A stretch of 34,186 bases of DNA, taken from assembly GCA_964606855.1 (NCBI GenBank), contig CAZSHM010000013.1, forward strand, positions 1 to 34,186, in the 5' to 3' direction. The notes under the pieces are model-generated. The model worked only from the letters and a program-made list of their open reading frames with translations. It made no database searches and was not told where the DNA came from. Origin of the DNA: UBA7185 sp964606855. GTDB taxonomy: Bacteria > Bacillota > Peptococcia > Peptococcales > Peptococcaceae. A program made the position numbers and the translations under genes. Positions 9,004 through 16,262 of this stretch are shown here, in pieces; position 1 is the first letter of the stretch, and every line of letters starts with the position of its first letter.

Positions 9004-9037
9004 GCTCTTTCCCTCCAGCCCCTGCCCGGGCAAACCC

Positions 9038-9074
9038 AAAAAGAGCGGAGACCGCCGCGGCCTCCGCTCTTTTT
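9038..9074 (-). terminator. Terminator of the hydrogenase operon
   Basis: AAAAAGAGCGGAG (9038-9050) pairs with CTCCGCTCTTTTT (9062-9074), with further CC/GG pairing inside. The A- and T-runs on either side make it work in both directions. It lies after the NrfD gene and only 35 bases before the DUF445 start codon. Confidence 0.85.
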
Positions 9075-9176
9075 CCTTGCTCGCTGCATCCCGCGATCCG
9101 CCGGAATTCGCGATCCCGGCCTTGCGCGGCACCCTGCAGACGAATCCCGCTCGATCACAGGGACAGGATCGTCCGA

Positions 9177-10376
9177 TTACAGGATCGCCTGATTAAATTC
9201 GTGTTCCGGCTCCGGCAGAGCAGCCTGCTCGGGATCGGCGTCATTCGGCACTCCGTAGAAGATCGGGAAGTTCTCGGTGAACCACAGATAGGCCAAAAAC
9301 GCGAGACAGAACAGACCCACGGTGGAGACAATCTCCATGAAGGACGGGAAGTAGCCGCCGCCCAGATACGCCGCCATGCCGGTGAAAACCACGTTCAGCC
9401 TGGTCAAAATCAGGCCGGCCATACCGGAGATGCCGAACGCCATGAGTCCGCCCTTGGTCTTGCCGAAGGGCAGGAAGTGGATGATGACCGGCAGCACGCA
9501 CAGCAGGAACATCTCCAGGAGAAACATGTTCCCGCAGAGCGTGAAGGAGAACACATTGCCCAACTGACCGCGCATTACGAGATCCGCGCCTTTCAGCACG
9601 AAATAGACCACCATGCCGACCACGGAGATTCTGCACAGCCCGTAGAGCATCTGGGTATCGATCTTCATATGGTAGCGGCTGTTGGTCCAGATGTACTCCA
9701 CCGTCGCCACACAGGGACCGACGAGGAAGGAGGACAGAAGGAACAGCCACGGCATCATCTGCGTAGCCCAGATGGGATCCAGTTTGGTGGGCATCGCCAG
9801 GTAGAGCGCGCCCAGGGAAGCCTGGTGGCCCAGAGGCACCGTGCAGGCAGCGATGAAGATGATCTGCATGATCGGATGCATTTTTTTCTGGACATTCGGC
9901 GCGACCTTCTCGGCGCCGACTTCGACCAGTTCAATGACCTGCAGCACCACGTATGCCACGATGCACATGTAGACCTCGAACATCGGCGAGTGGATACCGG
10001 GCGATACGAACGGTCTCCAGAAATTATCCCAGCGGCCGATCTCCACGATGAGGATCAGCAGAACCAGCACATACCCGATGAAGGAGATCAGCAGGCATCT
10101 CCTGGAAACAGGCTCATATTTCTTGACACGGAAGATATGCGTGATGATGGCGGTACTGAATCCCGCGCCGGCCAGCGCGATGATGCTCATGTCCGCGCCG
10201 ATCCAGAGCCCCCAGGGATACTGGTCGTTCAGGTTGGCCCACTGGCCGAGTCCCGCGTAATACCGCGCCAGGATCAGGAGCACCGCGAATAAGAATATAG
10301 CGAACATTGCGATTCGAACCGGCGTAATTCTGAGATTCCATCTGCCTTTCGGCGATTTTAACGTCCAGCTTTTCAT
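9177..10376 (-). CDS. NrfD/HybB-family membrane subunit of the hydrogenase
   Basis: This 399-residue polytopic membrane protein has roughly nine or ten hydrophobic helices and a short hydrophilic tail, like NrfD, PsrC and HybB. Such proteins bind quinone and pass electrons between an extracytoplasmic iron-sulfur subunit and the quinone pool, with no haem of their own. Typical stretches are NDQYPWGLWIGADM near the N-terminus and CTVPLGHQASLGALYLAMP in the middle. ATG 10376 has AGGAGGT seven bases upstream, overlapping the end of the preceding iron-sulfur gene, so it is the third gene of the operon. HybB-like is a closer label than NrfD proper, but the split is not secure by eye. Confidence 0.88.
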   Translation of the reverse strand: MKSWTLKSPKGRWNLRITPVRIAMFAIFLFAVLLILARYYAGLGQWANLNDQYPWGLWIGADMSIIALAGAGFSTAIITHIFRVKKYEPVSRRCLLISFIGYVLVLLILIVEIGRWDNFWRPFVSPGIHSPMFEVYMCIVAYVVLQVIELVEVGAEKVAPNVQKKMHPIMQIIFIAACTVPLGHQASLGALYLAMPTKLDPIWATQMMPWLFLLSSFLVGPCVATVEYIWTNSRYHMKIDTQMLYGLCRISVVGMVVYFVLKGADLVMRGQLGNVFSFTLCGNMFLLEMFLLCVLPVIIHFLPFGKTKGGLMAFGISGMAGLILTRLNVVFTGMAAYLGGGYFPSFMEIVSTVGLFCLAFLAYLWFTENFPIFYGVPNDADPEQAALPEPEHEFNQAIL

Positions 10377-10394
10377 TTCGTTGACCTCCTTCTC

Positions 10395-11213
10395 CTATTC
10401 TTCACCCTTCTGCTGCTTCTCTTTCCCTTCCTTGGCCACATCTTGACGGCGCTTCGTGTAGATGCTGGCGCCGGTCCATGCCAGGGCGCCTACCGCAAAG
10501 ATAGGCAGCGTAAAGCGCGTGAAGCCGTGTACGTTCTGCGGAACGGATTTCTGGGAAAGATTGGTCGGGAAACCGAGCTCGCCAAAGTCCACATCCGAGA
10601 TGTAAAGCCAGCTTGTGCCGCCGACCTCCGTCTCCCCGTAGACATGCTGGATATACCGGTTGTCCTGGCTGATGGTCTTATGCGCCAAGGTCAGCATCGC
10701 GTCCCTGCTGCCGAAGGTCAGGGCGTTCGTGGGACAGACGCTGGCACAGGCGGGCGCCTCCCCGTTCGCAAGTTTAGAACTGCAGAACTGGCACTTCATC
10801 ACGGAAGGCATGACCTTCTCCCACTCGTACTTCGGAATGTCGAACGGGCAAGCGATCATGCAGTAGCGGCAGCCGACGCACAATTCCGGATCGTACTGCA
10901 CCGCGCCCTGATCCGTCTGGTGAAAGGCATGCGCAAAGCAAACCGAGGAGCAGGACGGATCGAGGCAATGCATGCACTGCCGTTTGACAAAGCGCCAGAC
11001 TTCCTTGCCGTCCTTGTTGATTCTCATATGCTGCACGGTGGTCCAGGTGTTGCTGTCCAGCTCCACATCCATGCCGTGCGCGTTCTCATATTCCCCTGTC
11101 TGGGGATCCTGGAAGCTCTGGTTGTTCCACAGCTTGCAGGCGACTGTACAGCTGCCGCAGCCGACGCACTTGGTCAGATCCACCAAAACGCTTTTTTGAT
11201 CTTTGCTAGCCAT
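10395..11213 (-). CDS. Four-cluster ferredoxin-type electron-transfer subunit
   Basis: The 272-residue protein has sixteen cysteines in four groups: C16/19/22/26, C80/83/88/92, C112/115/118/122 and C141/144/156/160, the standard wiring for four [4Fe-4S] clusters as in FdnH, HybA and DmsB. A single hydrophobic helix near 238-255 (FTLPIFAVGALAWTGASIY) is followed by a basic tail, as in FdnH, placing the clusters outside and the tail inside. There is no signal peptide, so export would have to depend on the Tat signal of the adjacent hydrogenase. GGGAGGT lies eight bases before ATG 11213. It would link the hydrogenase catalytic protein to the NrfD-type membrane subunit. Confidence 0.92.
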   Translation of the reverse strand: MASKDQKSVLVDLTKCVGCGSCTVACKLWNNQSFQDPQTGEYENAHGMDVELDSNTWTTVQHMRINKDGKEVWRFVKRQCMHCLDPSCSSVCFAHAFHQTDQGAVQYDPELCVGCRYCMIACPFDIPKYEWEKVMPSVMKCQFCSSKLANGEAPACASVCPTNALTFGSRDAMLTLAHKTISQDNRYIQHVYGETEVGGTSWLYISDVDFGELGFPTNLSQKSVPQNVHGFTRFTLPIFAVGALAWTGASIYTKRRQDVAKEGKEKQQKGEE

Positions 11214-11227
11214 TTCTCATACCTCCC

Positions 11228-12841
11228 TTAGGATAAACGCTTTCTGGTCAGTGTGCCGGATCTGTCTTCGTAGGATGTATGGCACAGTTCGTGCGCCAGA
11301 TGACTGAGCGGTTTTTCCAGGAAGTTGGCGTAGATCTCCTGAATCTGCGGGTTCTCATGGCACAGGCGCTGTACGGATGTCTTGACCGCCACCTGGCCGG
11401 CGGAATCGCCGCTGGCGGTTCCGTTGATCTTGCCGACCGCGTCATGGCTGTACATCGTATCGGTGCGTGCCTGGCGCACCCAATCCTGCGGCGGAACAGT
11501 GGTTCTGGGCTGCCCGCCGCCCGCGATGCAGCCGCCGGGACAGGCCATGACTTCTAAGAACTGGAAGTCTGCTTTGCCGGCTTTGATCTCCTCGCACAAC
11601 TGGCGCGCGTTGGAGAGGCCGGAGACGACGACAATCTTGACGGTGCCCGCGCCCGGAATCTCCAGGGAGGCGCGCTTGATGCCCTCCAGGCCGCGCACCG
11701 GCTCCAGATCGTACAGGGCGGCCGGGGGGTTGTTGCCGGTGATCAGGTAGTAGGCCGAGCGAACCGCAGCTTCCATCACGCCGCCGCTGTTGCCGAAAAT
11801 CAGTCCGGCCGTGGAACCGATCTGGTCATACTGCCCTTCCTCCAGGCTGGCAAAGTCGACGATGTCCGACTTTTGCCGAATCATGTTGGCCAGCTCCCGC
11901 ACACTCAGGACATAGTCCATATCGGCGACATCCGGGTCGTTGTAGTACTGGCCGGTACCGCCCTCCAGGCCGTGGAACTGATGGCGGCTGATCTCAAATT
12001 TTTTCGCCAGGCAGGGCATGATCGCCACATTGACGATCTTCTTGTAGTCCACGCCCAGCTGTTTGGCGTTGTAGGTCTTCAGCGTGGAACCGTGCATGGA
12101 CATCGGCGACCGCGCGGAGGAGAGATTTGGAATCAACTCCGGATAGAAGGTCTCGACAAATTTGACCCAGCCCGGGCAGCAGGAGGTCATCTGCGGCAGC
12201 ACGCCGCCGCCGGTGATCCGCTCCACCAGCTCGGAACCTTCCTCCATGATCGTCAGGTCGGCGCTGAAGTTCGTGTCGACAACCAGATCAAACCCCAGTC
12301 TGCGCAGTGCGGTGACCATCTGGCCCTCCGACCAGGTGCCGGCAGGCAGGCCGAACTCTTCGCCGATTCCGACACGGGTTGCCGGCGCGGTCTGCACAAC
12401 CACATAGGTTTCCGGATCCTGCAGGGCATTCCAGACTTCTTCGATCGCGCTGCGCTCCTGAATCGCGCCGGTCGGACACCAGAGCGAACACTGGCCGCAG
12501 TTCACGCAGATGAAGTCGTCGATGACCGGCAGCTCATAGTAGCCGAAGACGGTCTGCACCTTCTCGCAGGCCTCGATGCACTGGCCGCAGAGAATGCATT
12601 TTTCGTCCCTGCGCACGATCGAGCGGTTTTCCGGATCCAACGGAACGCGGCCTTTCACTTGCGCAGGAATCGCGCTGGCATTGCGATACTGGTTCGGCAG
12701 CCAGCCCGTACCGCTCGGATCGCTGACAGGAGAGCAGCCTGTGACTGCGACCGCCGCGCCGACGGCGCCGGCACCTGCCATAACGGTTAGAAAACGACGT
12801 CTGCTCATGCCCTTGTTTTCTACATCCTTGCGTTTCTCCAT
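11228..12841 (-). CDS. Tat-exported [FeFe]-hydrogenase, large and small domains fused
   Basis: The 537-residue enzyme interconverts H2 with protons and electrons. It starts with a twin-arginine signal (SRRRFLTVMAG) ending in VTGC, with cysteine 36 in lipobox position, suggesting a Tat-exported lipoprotein. Two [4Fe-4S] motifs follow (CILCGQCIEAC, CVNCGQCSLWC). All three H-cluster signatures are intact: TSCCPGW, including the proton-relay cysteine, MPCLAKKFE, and EVMACPGGCIAGGGQP. The C-terminal 65 or so residues resemble the iron-hydrogenase small subunit, a separate protein in Desulfovibrio. The upstream GTG at 12850 lies in the ribosome site GAGGTG, so ATG 12841 is preferred. HydE, HydF and HydG maturases are not in the window. 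Confidence 0.94.
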   Translation of the reverse strand: MEKRKDVENKGMSRRRFLTVMAGAGAVGAAVAVTGCSPVSDPSGTGWLPNQYRNASAIPAQVKGRVPLDPENRSIVRRDEKCILCGQCIEACEKVQTVFGYYELPVIDDFICVNCGQCSLWCPTGAIQERSAIEEVWNALQDPETYVVVQTAPATRVGIGEEFGLPAGTWSEGQMVTALRRLGFDLVVDTNFSADLTIMEEGSELVERITGGGVLPQMTSCCPGWVKFVETFYPELIPNLSSARSPMSMHGSTLKTYNAKQLGVDYKKIVNVAIMPCLAKKFEISRHQFHGLEGGTGQYYNDPDVADMDYVLSVRELANMIRQKSDIVDFASLEEGQYDQIGSTAGLIFGNSGGVMEAAVRSAYYLITGNNPPAALYDLEPVRGLEGIKRASLEIPGAGTVKIVVVSGLSNARQLCEEIKAGKADFQFLEVMACPGGCIAGGGQPRTTVPPQDWVRQARTDTMYSHDAVGKINGTASGDSAGQVAVKTSVQRLCHENPQIQEIYANFLEKPLSHLAHELCHTSYEDRSGTLTRKRLS

Positions 12842-13010
12842 TTTATTCACCTCAATAAAATTAAAGTTGAAAAGTTAATGCTTGTAAGAGATTAGAATTA
12901 GACTGATCGGAGCACGTATCAAGCAGCTTACGTTTTCGGATGGAAAGACGCCGTCCACGCTTCCTGCGCCCGCTGCGCAGAGCACCCTCACATGCTTCTC
13001 TTCTGATTCT

Positions 13011-13040
13011 ATTGTATACTGAAGCATGCTTTTTTCGCAA
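13011..13040 (-). promoter_or_regulatory. Candidate promoter of the hydrogenase operon
   Basis: On the minus strand TTGCGA (13040-13035) is followed after 18 bases by TACAAT (13016-13011). The leader would be about 160 bases. The -35 box lies in one arm of an inverted repeat described separately. Confidence 0.5.
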
Positions 13041-13068
13041 TCTTTTTTGATTGTGAATTGCGATACAA
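13035..13068. promoter_or_regulatory. Inverted repeats with a Rex-like half site upstream of the hydrogenase
   Basis: TCGCAAT (13035-13041) and ATTGCGA (13057-13063) form a seven-base dyad whose arms are 22 bases apart. Overlapping it, 13051-13068 reads TTGTGAATTGCGATACAA: a perfect left half (TTGTGAA) of the Rex operator TTGTGAA-N4-TTCACAA and four of seven bases of the right half. Rex senses NADH/NAD+ and often controls fermentation and hydrogen genes. No rex gene is in the window, and the neighbouring ArsR protein is an alternative user. Confidence 0.35.
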
Positions 13069-13096
13069 AAGCTGTAATCTATGCAATTTGCTTTTC

Positions 13097-13489
13097 TTAT
13101 AAGGCGAGCGCTTCCAGCAAAAGTTGCCGGGCATGCTCGCTGCAAATGCTGTAAAACACCTGCTTTCCGTCTTTTCTGCCCTGCACGATGCGCAGATTGC
13201 GCAGCACGCGCAGCTGGTGTGAGACCGCCGACTGCGTGCTGCCCACCAGAACGGTCAGGTCACAGACACAGAGCTCCTCCTGCAGCAAATAGTACAATAT
13301 TTTGACCCGTGTGCCGTCCCCGAGCACCTTGAAGAGCTCCGCCGTGCGCTCCAGCTTTGCTTCATCCGGCTTTTTGGACTGCAGAGCCTCTAAAACATTG
13401 CTGTGCACGCAGAATTCGTCGCACTGCCACTGCTCTTCCGACGCATCCTCCGCCGGTTCCGCCGTCCAATCCGTCCTTGTTTCTTTCAC
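13097..13489 (-). CDS. ArsR/SmtB-family regulator, CadC-like metal sensor
   Basis: A 130-residue winged-helix repressor. The helix-3 metal motif ELCVCDL is intact, and an N-terminal CDEFC pair corresponds to the CxxxC of CadC, so a soft-metal site (Cd, Pb or a similar thiophilic metal) is likely. The helix-5 zinc site of CadC/SmtB is degraded: the aligned stretch reads CSEHARQ rather than D-x-H, and the protein ends before the distal His and Glu. The DNA-reading helix is STQSAVSHQLRVLR. I prefer GTG 13489, which has AGGTGA upstream, over ATG 13507, which has none. No cadmium pump or arsenic gene is nearby; downstream lies the hydrogenase operon on the same strand. Confidence 0.87.
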   Translation of the reverse strand: MKETRTDWTAEPAEDASEEQWQCDEFCVHSNVLEALQSKKPDEAKLERTAELFKVLGDGTRVKILYYLLQEELCVCDLTVLVGSTQSAVSHQLRVLRNLRIVQGRKDGKQVFYSICSEHARQLLLEALAL

Positions 13490-13510
13490 GGATCTCACCT
13501 TCCACATCCA

Positions 13511-13540
13511 TATATTTGAATTTATACATTATTTATACAT
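13511..13540 (-). promoter_or_regulatory. AT-rich tandem repeats before the ArsR gene
   Basis: ATTTATACAT occurs at 13520-13529 and 13531-13540, an 11-base period, next to TATATTTGAATTTATA (13511-13526). ArsR/CadC operators are typically AT-rich and contain similar ATTTGAA blocks, so this may be the autoregulatory site. A -10-like TATAAA lies within it, but I see no good -35. The rest of 13541-13698 shows nothing clear. Confidence 0.35.
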
Positions 13541-13698
13541 TTATGCACGCTCTGCCCGCACAGACCGCGCCGCACGGAGATAATGGAACTGCTTTTCTCC
13601 GGCGCGGAAATTTTAAAACGGATTGTGAAGAAAGATGCAATCTGCCCGCCGCAGAGCCGCCGAAATTCCAGAAATAAAAAAGTTTTATCTCCGCAGCG

Positions 13699-14241
13699 CT
13701 ACGTACGGCGCAGCTGCACCGCATTGACACGCTTGCGCGAGGAGGGCTGACTCGCCCCCGCCTCCCGGGATGCGGGCCGTCCCAGGGCGACTAAGCCGTA
13801 GATTTCCAGGTCGTTCGCCTTTTGAAATTCTCTGCGGAGGTCTACGCGGTCGAGAGATCCCACGCAGTGCGTGACATAACCGCGCCGCGTCGCTTCCAGC
13901 GCCAAGTATCCCCAGGCGCAGCCGCTGTCGAAGGCGGTCCAGTAATTGTAGAGCCCGTTGTGGGTGTCCCCCATATCTCCCGCCAGGAGAATCAGAACGG
14001 GAGCCTGCATCATCCATTCGCGCTCGCCGGGCAGGACATACTCCAGCAGCATCGCGCGGTCCTGCGGCGTCTTCGCCACGAAATAGCGCCACGGCTGTTC
14101 GTTGTAGGCCGAGGGGGCCTGGGTGGCAGCCAGCAGGATTCCCTGCAGATCCGCCTCATCCACCGGATCCGGTGAAAACGCCGTAGCCGAGTAGCGCTCC
14201 ATAATTTCCTGCAATACATCCTGTTCCAATGTTCGTCTCAT
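13699..14241 (-). CDS. Nitroreductase-family flavoprotein
   Basis: The 180-residue protein fits the FMN-dependent nitroreductase fold. It has the N-terminal RYSATAFSPDPVDE segment that binds the FMN phosphate, APSAYNEQPWRYFV after the first helices, and a C-terminal GLVALGRP strand-turn before a basic tail. Family members reduce nitro compounds, quinones or other small molecules with NAD(P)H; the substrate here cannot be read from the sequence. ATG 14241 has AAAGGAG eight bases upstream. It has its own good promoter, about 120 bases away, and lies upstream of the ArsR gene on the same strand with a 209-base gap. Confidence 0.9.
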   Translation of the reverse strand: MRRTLEQDVLQEIMERYSATAFSPDPVDEADLQGILLAATQAPSAYNEQPWRYFVAKTPQDRAMLLEYVLPGEREWMMQAPVLILLAGDMGDTHNGLYNYWTAFDSGCAWGYLALEATRRGYVTHCVGSLDRVDLRREFQKANDLEIYGLVALGRPASREAGASQPSSRKRVNAVQLRRT

Positions 14242-14363
14242 GGCTCTGCTCCTTTCTCCTGTTCACGTCCCCGCGCAGCTGCGCGATGGCCTGCTTGCCG
14301 GTGGAATCCTGCGCCTCCCGCGCGACAGACCCTCCGCCGGGGAGGGTAAAAGTTTCTTCTCTC

Positions 14364-14392
14364 ATTGTATCGATTCCCCCGTTTTTTTTCAA
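14364..14392 (-). promoter_or_regulatory. Promoter of the nitroreductase gene with a hairpin leader
   Basis: TTGAAA (14392-14387), 17 bases, then TACAAT (14369-14364). The leader contains two self-complementary stretches: CCCTCC/GGAGGG (14330-14346) and the palindrome CGCGCAGCTGCGCG (14272-14285). The second lies a few bases before the ribosome site and could affect translation. Confidence 0.7.
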
Positions 14393-14523
14393 TAGGCGCA
14401 CGCAAGTTTTCTTCCGGGAATCTGCACGCGAAGGACGGCGCCGCTCCGCGCCGTACACGTAAACCGGCGTGCAAGATTTTCCTGCATTTGATAAAATTGT
14501 GGATGAACTTTGCACAGGAATAT

Positions 14524-14531
14524 GCTATAAT
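14524..14531 (+). promoter_or_regulatory. Extended -10 promoter for the 118-residue orphan
   Basis: TGCTATAAT at 14524-14532 region gives an extended -10 (TATAAT at 14526-14531). No good -35 is present at 16-18 bases. The leader is roughly 48 bases and ends in GAGGAGG. Confidence 0.55.
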
Positions 14532-14585
14532 TGCTCTGTCAGAGAACTTGCGTTTACCGCAACTTGTAATGAGGAGGATATCCCT

Positions 14586-14942
14586 ATGAATCTTCAAGAA
14601 ATTCAGGCTTTACCTCTGGCCGCTTCCACAAAAGAGATCCAGGCCCCCGATCCCCGCTATGCGGAGCCCGTCGAATTGACGGAGGATGAAGTCGCCAAAG
14701 CGCTCCAGAAGGCGGACAGCAAGTCTGCGAATCTGCTGCAGAAGACGGCGTTGCCGGAGGAAGAAGATCCCAGGCAGTTGGTCCTGGAATTGATCGCCCT
14801 GAACCGTGAGATCGAGCTCGCCGAAGCCAAATACCGCAAGGCGCAGACGGAAGAAGTCGATGCACTGGCCGCGCGCATCAGCACGCTGCAGAACCACAAA
14901 ACAAGATTGAGTACCTCCCTTCTGGCCAGTTTCAGCGAATGA
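14586..14942 (+). CDS. Small charged orphan protein
   Basis: I do not recognise this 118-residue protein. It has no signal peptide, cysteine or membrane segment. The N-terminal 40 residues are rich in Pro and Glu; the rest is strongly helical with Glu, Lys, Ala and Leu, and a coiled coil is likely around residues 60-105. The gene looks real because GAGGAGG (14571-14577) is eight bases before ATG 14586, an extended -10 promoter lies just upstream, and a strong terminator follows the stop. It is one of three plus-strand genes in the window and stands alone. The frame is open further upstream, but no ribosome site supports an earlier start. Confidence 0.72.
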   Translation: MNLQEIQALPLAASTKEIQAPDPRYAEPVELTEDEVAKALQKADSKSANLLQKTALPEEEDPRQLVLELIALNREIELAEAKYRKAQTEEVDALAARISTLQNHKTRLSTSLLASFSE

Positions 14943-14967
14943 TGCCGCCGCCCTGCATTCACAGATG

Positions 14968-15008
14968 AAAAACGGGACTTTCCCGATCCGCTCGGAAAGT
15001 CCCGTTTT
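14968..15008. terminator. Bidirectional terminator
   Basis: AACGGGACTTTCC (14971-14983) pairs perfectly with GGAAAGTCCCGTT (14994-15006) around a ten-base loop, with A- and T-rich flanks. It ends the plus-strand orphan and also faces the RlpA gene arriving from the right. The 130 bases from there to 15139 hold nothing else I can name. Confidence 0.92.
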
Positions 15009-15139
15009 GTTGGTGTCCTTCGTTTTTCCTCGGCGCCGCCTGCGCAGTCCGCAGGCCCTCTCACACGCCATGCGGCAAGCGCCGCGCCGGCGGTTTCTTT
15101 CTGTTCCGTCCGATCCTGTCCGCGCCCGGGATTTCCCCG

Positions 15140-16087
15140 TCACGGATAGGAGACAACCTCCAGCGTCACCTGCCCTAAGCCCTTGCTGAGCATGCCCAAA
15201 TCCCGCGCAGCCGCGGTGGAGAGATCGATCACGCGCCCGTGCGTGTAGGGTCCGCGGTCATTGATGCGCACAATCACCGACTTTTGGTTCCACAGGGCCG
15301 TCACGCGCACCCTCGTGCCGAAGGGCAGCGTTTTGTGCGCGGCTGTATAGGCATTCTTATCATAAGCCTCCCCGCTCGATGTGCGCCGCCCGTGAAATTT
15401 TGCTCCGTAGTACGACGCGACCCCTCGCTCAAAGATTGTTCCGCCGCTGCTCGCATGCGCGTCGTTCTGCCGATAACTCGATCCGGAGGATCGGGAGACA
15501 ACGGGCGCCGGCGCCGCTGTCCGCACATAGGCGGGCAGATTGATCAGTTTGTGGTAGCTGATGCCGCCGTTGCTCGGATTGAAGATGGCGGCCTCCTTTT
15601 TCTTCGCGCTGTCGTTCAGCGTCAGCACGGATGACTCCACGTCCCAGCTCGTCTTGCAATTGACCACGTCCGTGTAAAAGGAGACAGGCAGATAGAGGAT
15701 GCTGTCCTCATGCTTTAAGGTGTAAACGCGCTTGTCCGACCCATACGCCTCGCAGGCATCCAGATCCACCAGAAGCTGAAAACGATCCGATCCGGCGGAG
15801 AGAATCACCTTGTCCTCCGCCTCTCCCACGGCCCAGCTCACATCCAACCCGTATGCGTTCAGCACCTCCCGCAGGGGCAGATAGGTCACATCTCCGCTGC
15901 AAATCGCAGCGTTCTCACAGGGAATCTTCTCATCGCAGTATACCACCGTCAAAGTTTCTTCTTCCGCATCGTGAAACGCACCTGCATCGCCCAGGTTCGC
16001 GGGTGCTTCATCGGGTTCGGCATAAGCCGGCAAAACCGGCAGGAATAGAAAAAGCGCCAAGAAGAGCATGACACGCAACTGTTTCAT
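15140..16087 (-). CDS. Exported RlpA-like cell-wall protein with N-terminal stalk domain
   Basis: The 315-residue protein begins with a signal peptide (hydrophobic MLFLALFLFLPVLPAYA, cleavage probable after AYA). Residues about 40-150 resemble the copper-amine-oxidase-N-type domain (YLPLREVLNAYGLDVSW) often used as an extracellular spacer in Clostridia and Negativicutes. After a Ser-rich linker, residues about 225-315 form a double-psi beta-barrel of RlpA type: GVASYYGAKFHGRRTSSGEAYD, TAAHKTLPFGTRVRV, and RINDRGPYTHGRVIDLS with the conserved aspartate. RlpA proteins are septal or lytic transglycosylases acting on peptidoglycan; the activity here is inferred. AAAGGAG lies seven to eight bases before ATG 16087; ATG 16105 lies before that site and is rejected. 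The gene is transcribed alone. Confidence 0.9.
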   Translation of the reverse strand: MKQLRVMLFLALFLFLPVLPAYAEPDEAPANLGDAGAFHDAEEETLTVVYCDEKIPCENAAICSGDVTYLPLREVLNAYGLDVSWAVGEAEDKVILSAGSDRFQLLVDLDACEAYGSDKRVYTLKHEDSILYLPVSFYTDVVNCKTSWDVESSVLTLNDSAKKKEAAIFNPSNGGISYHKLINLPAYVRTAAPAPVVSRSSGSSYRQNDAHASSGGTIFERGVASYYGAKFHGRRTSSGEAYDKNAYTAAHKTLPFGTRVRVTALWNQKSVIVRINDRGPYTHGRVIDLSTAAARDLGMLSKGLGQVTLEVVSYP

Positions 16088-16117
16088 GGCAAGGCTCCTT
16101 TCCATTGAATTGTCCCC

Positions 16118-16146
16118 ATTCTACCAGAAAATTGCGGAAATGTAAA
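16118..16146 (-). promoter_or_regulatory. Promoter of the RlpA-like gene
   Basis: TTTACA (16146-16141), a 17-base spacer and TAGAAT (16123-16118), each matching five of six consensus bases. The leader is about 25 bases. Confidence 0.85.
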
Positions 16147-16262
16147 GAAAATTTCCATATTAAGTATATTATGTAATAAATTTCTTGTTCTTCCAATATA
16201 TTTACAATTCGATAAGTTTCGAAATATCGGTGCAATAAATATTTTCTATAAAGTGGGAATCG

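Noticed and set aside
8976..10292. Histidine- and glutamine-rich plus-strand frame opposite the NrfD-type gene
   Set aside because: Antisense of hydrophobic transmembrane codons; it crosses a terminator and has no family features.
12861..13145. A 94-codon frame between the hydrogenase and ArsR genes
   Set aside because: No ribosome site, and it overlaps the ArsR end and the promoter and inverted repeats.
14156..14360. Leader peptide gene before the nitroreductase gene
   Set aside because: Its ATG overlaps the promoter -10 box, so the start codon would not be in the transcript, and the frame runs into the nitroreductase gene.
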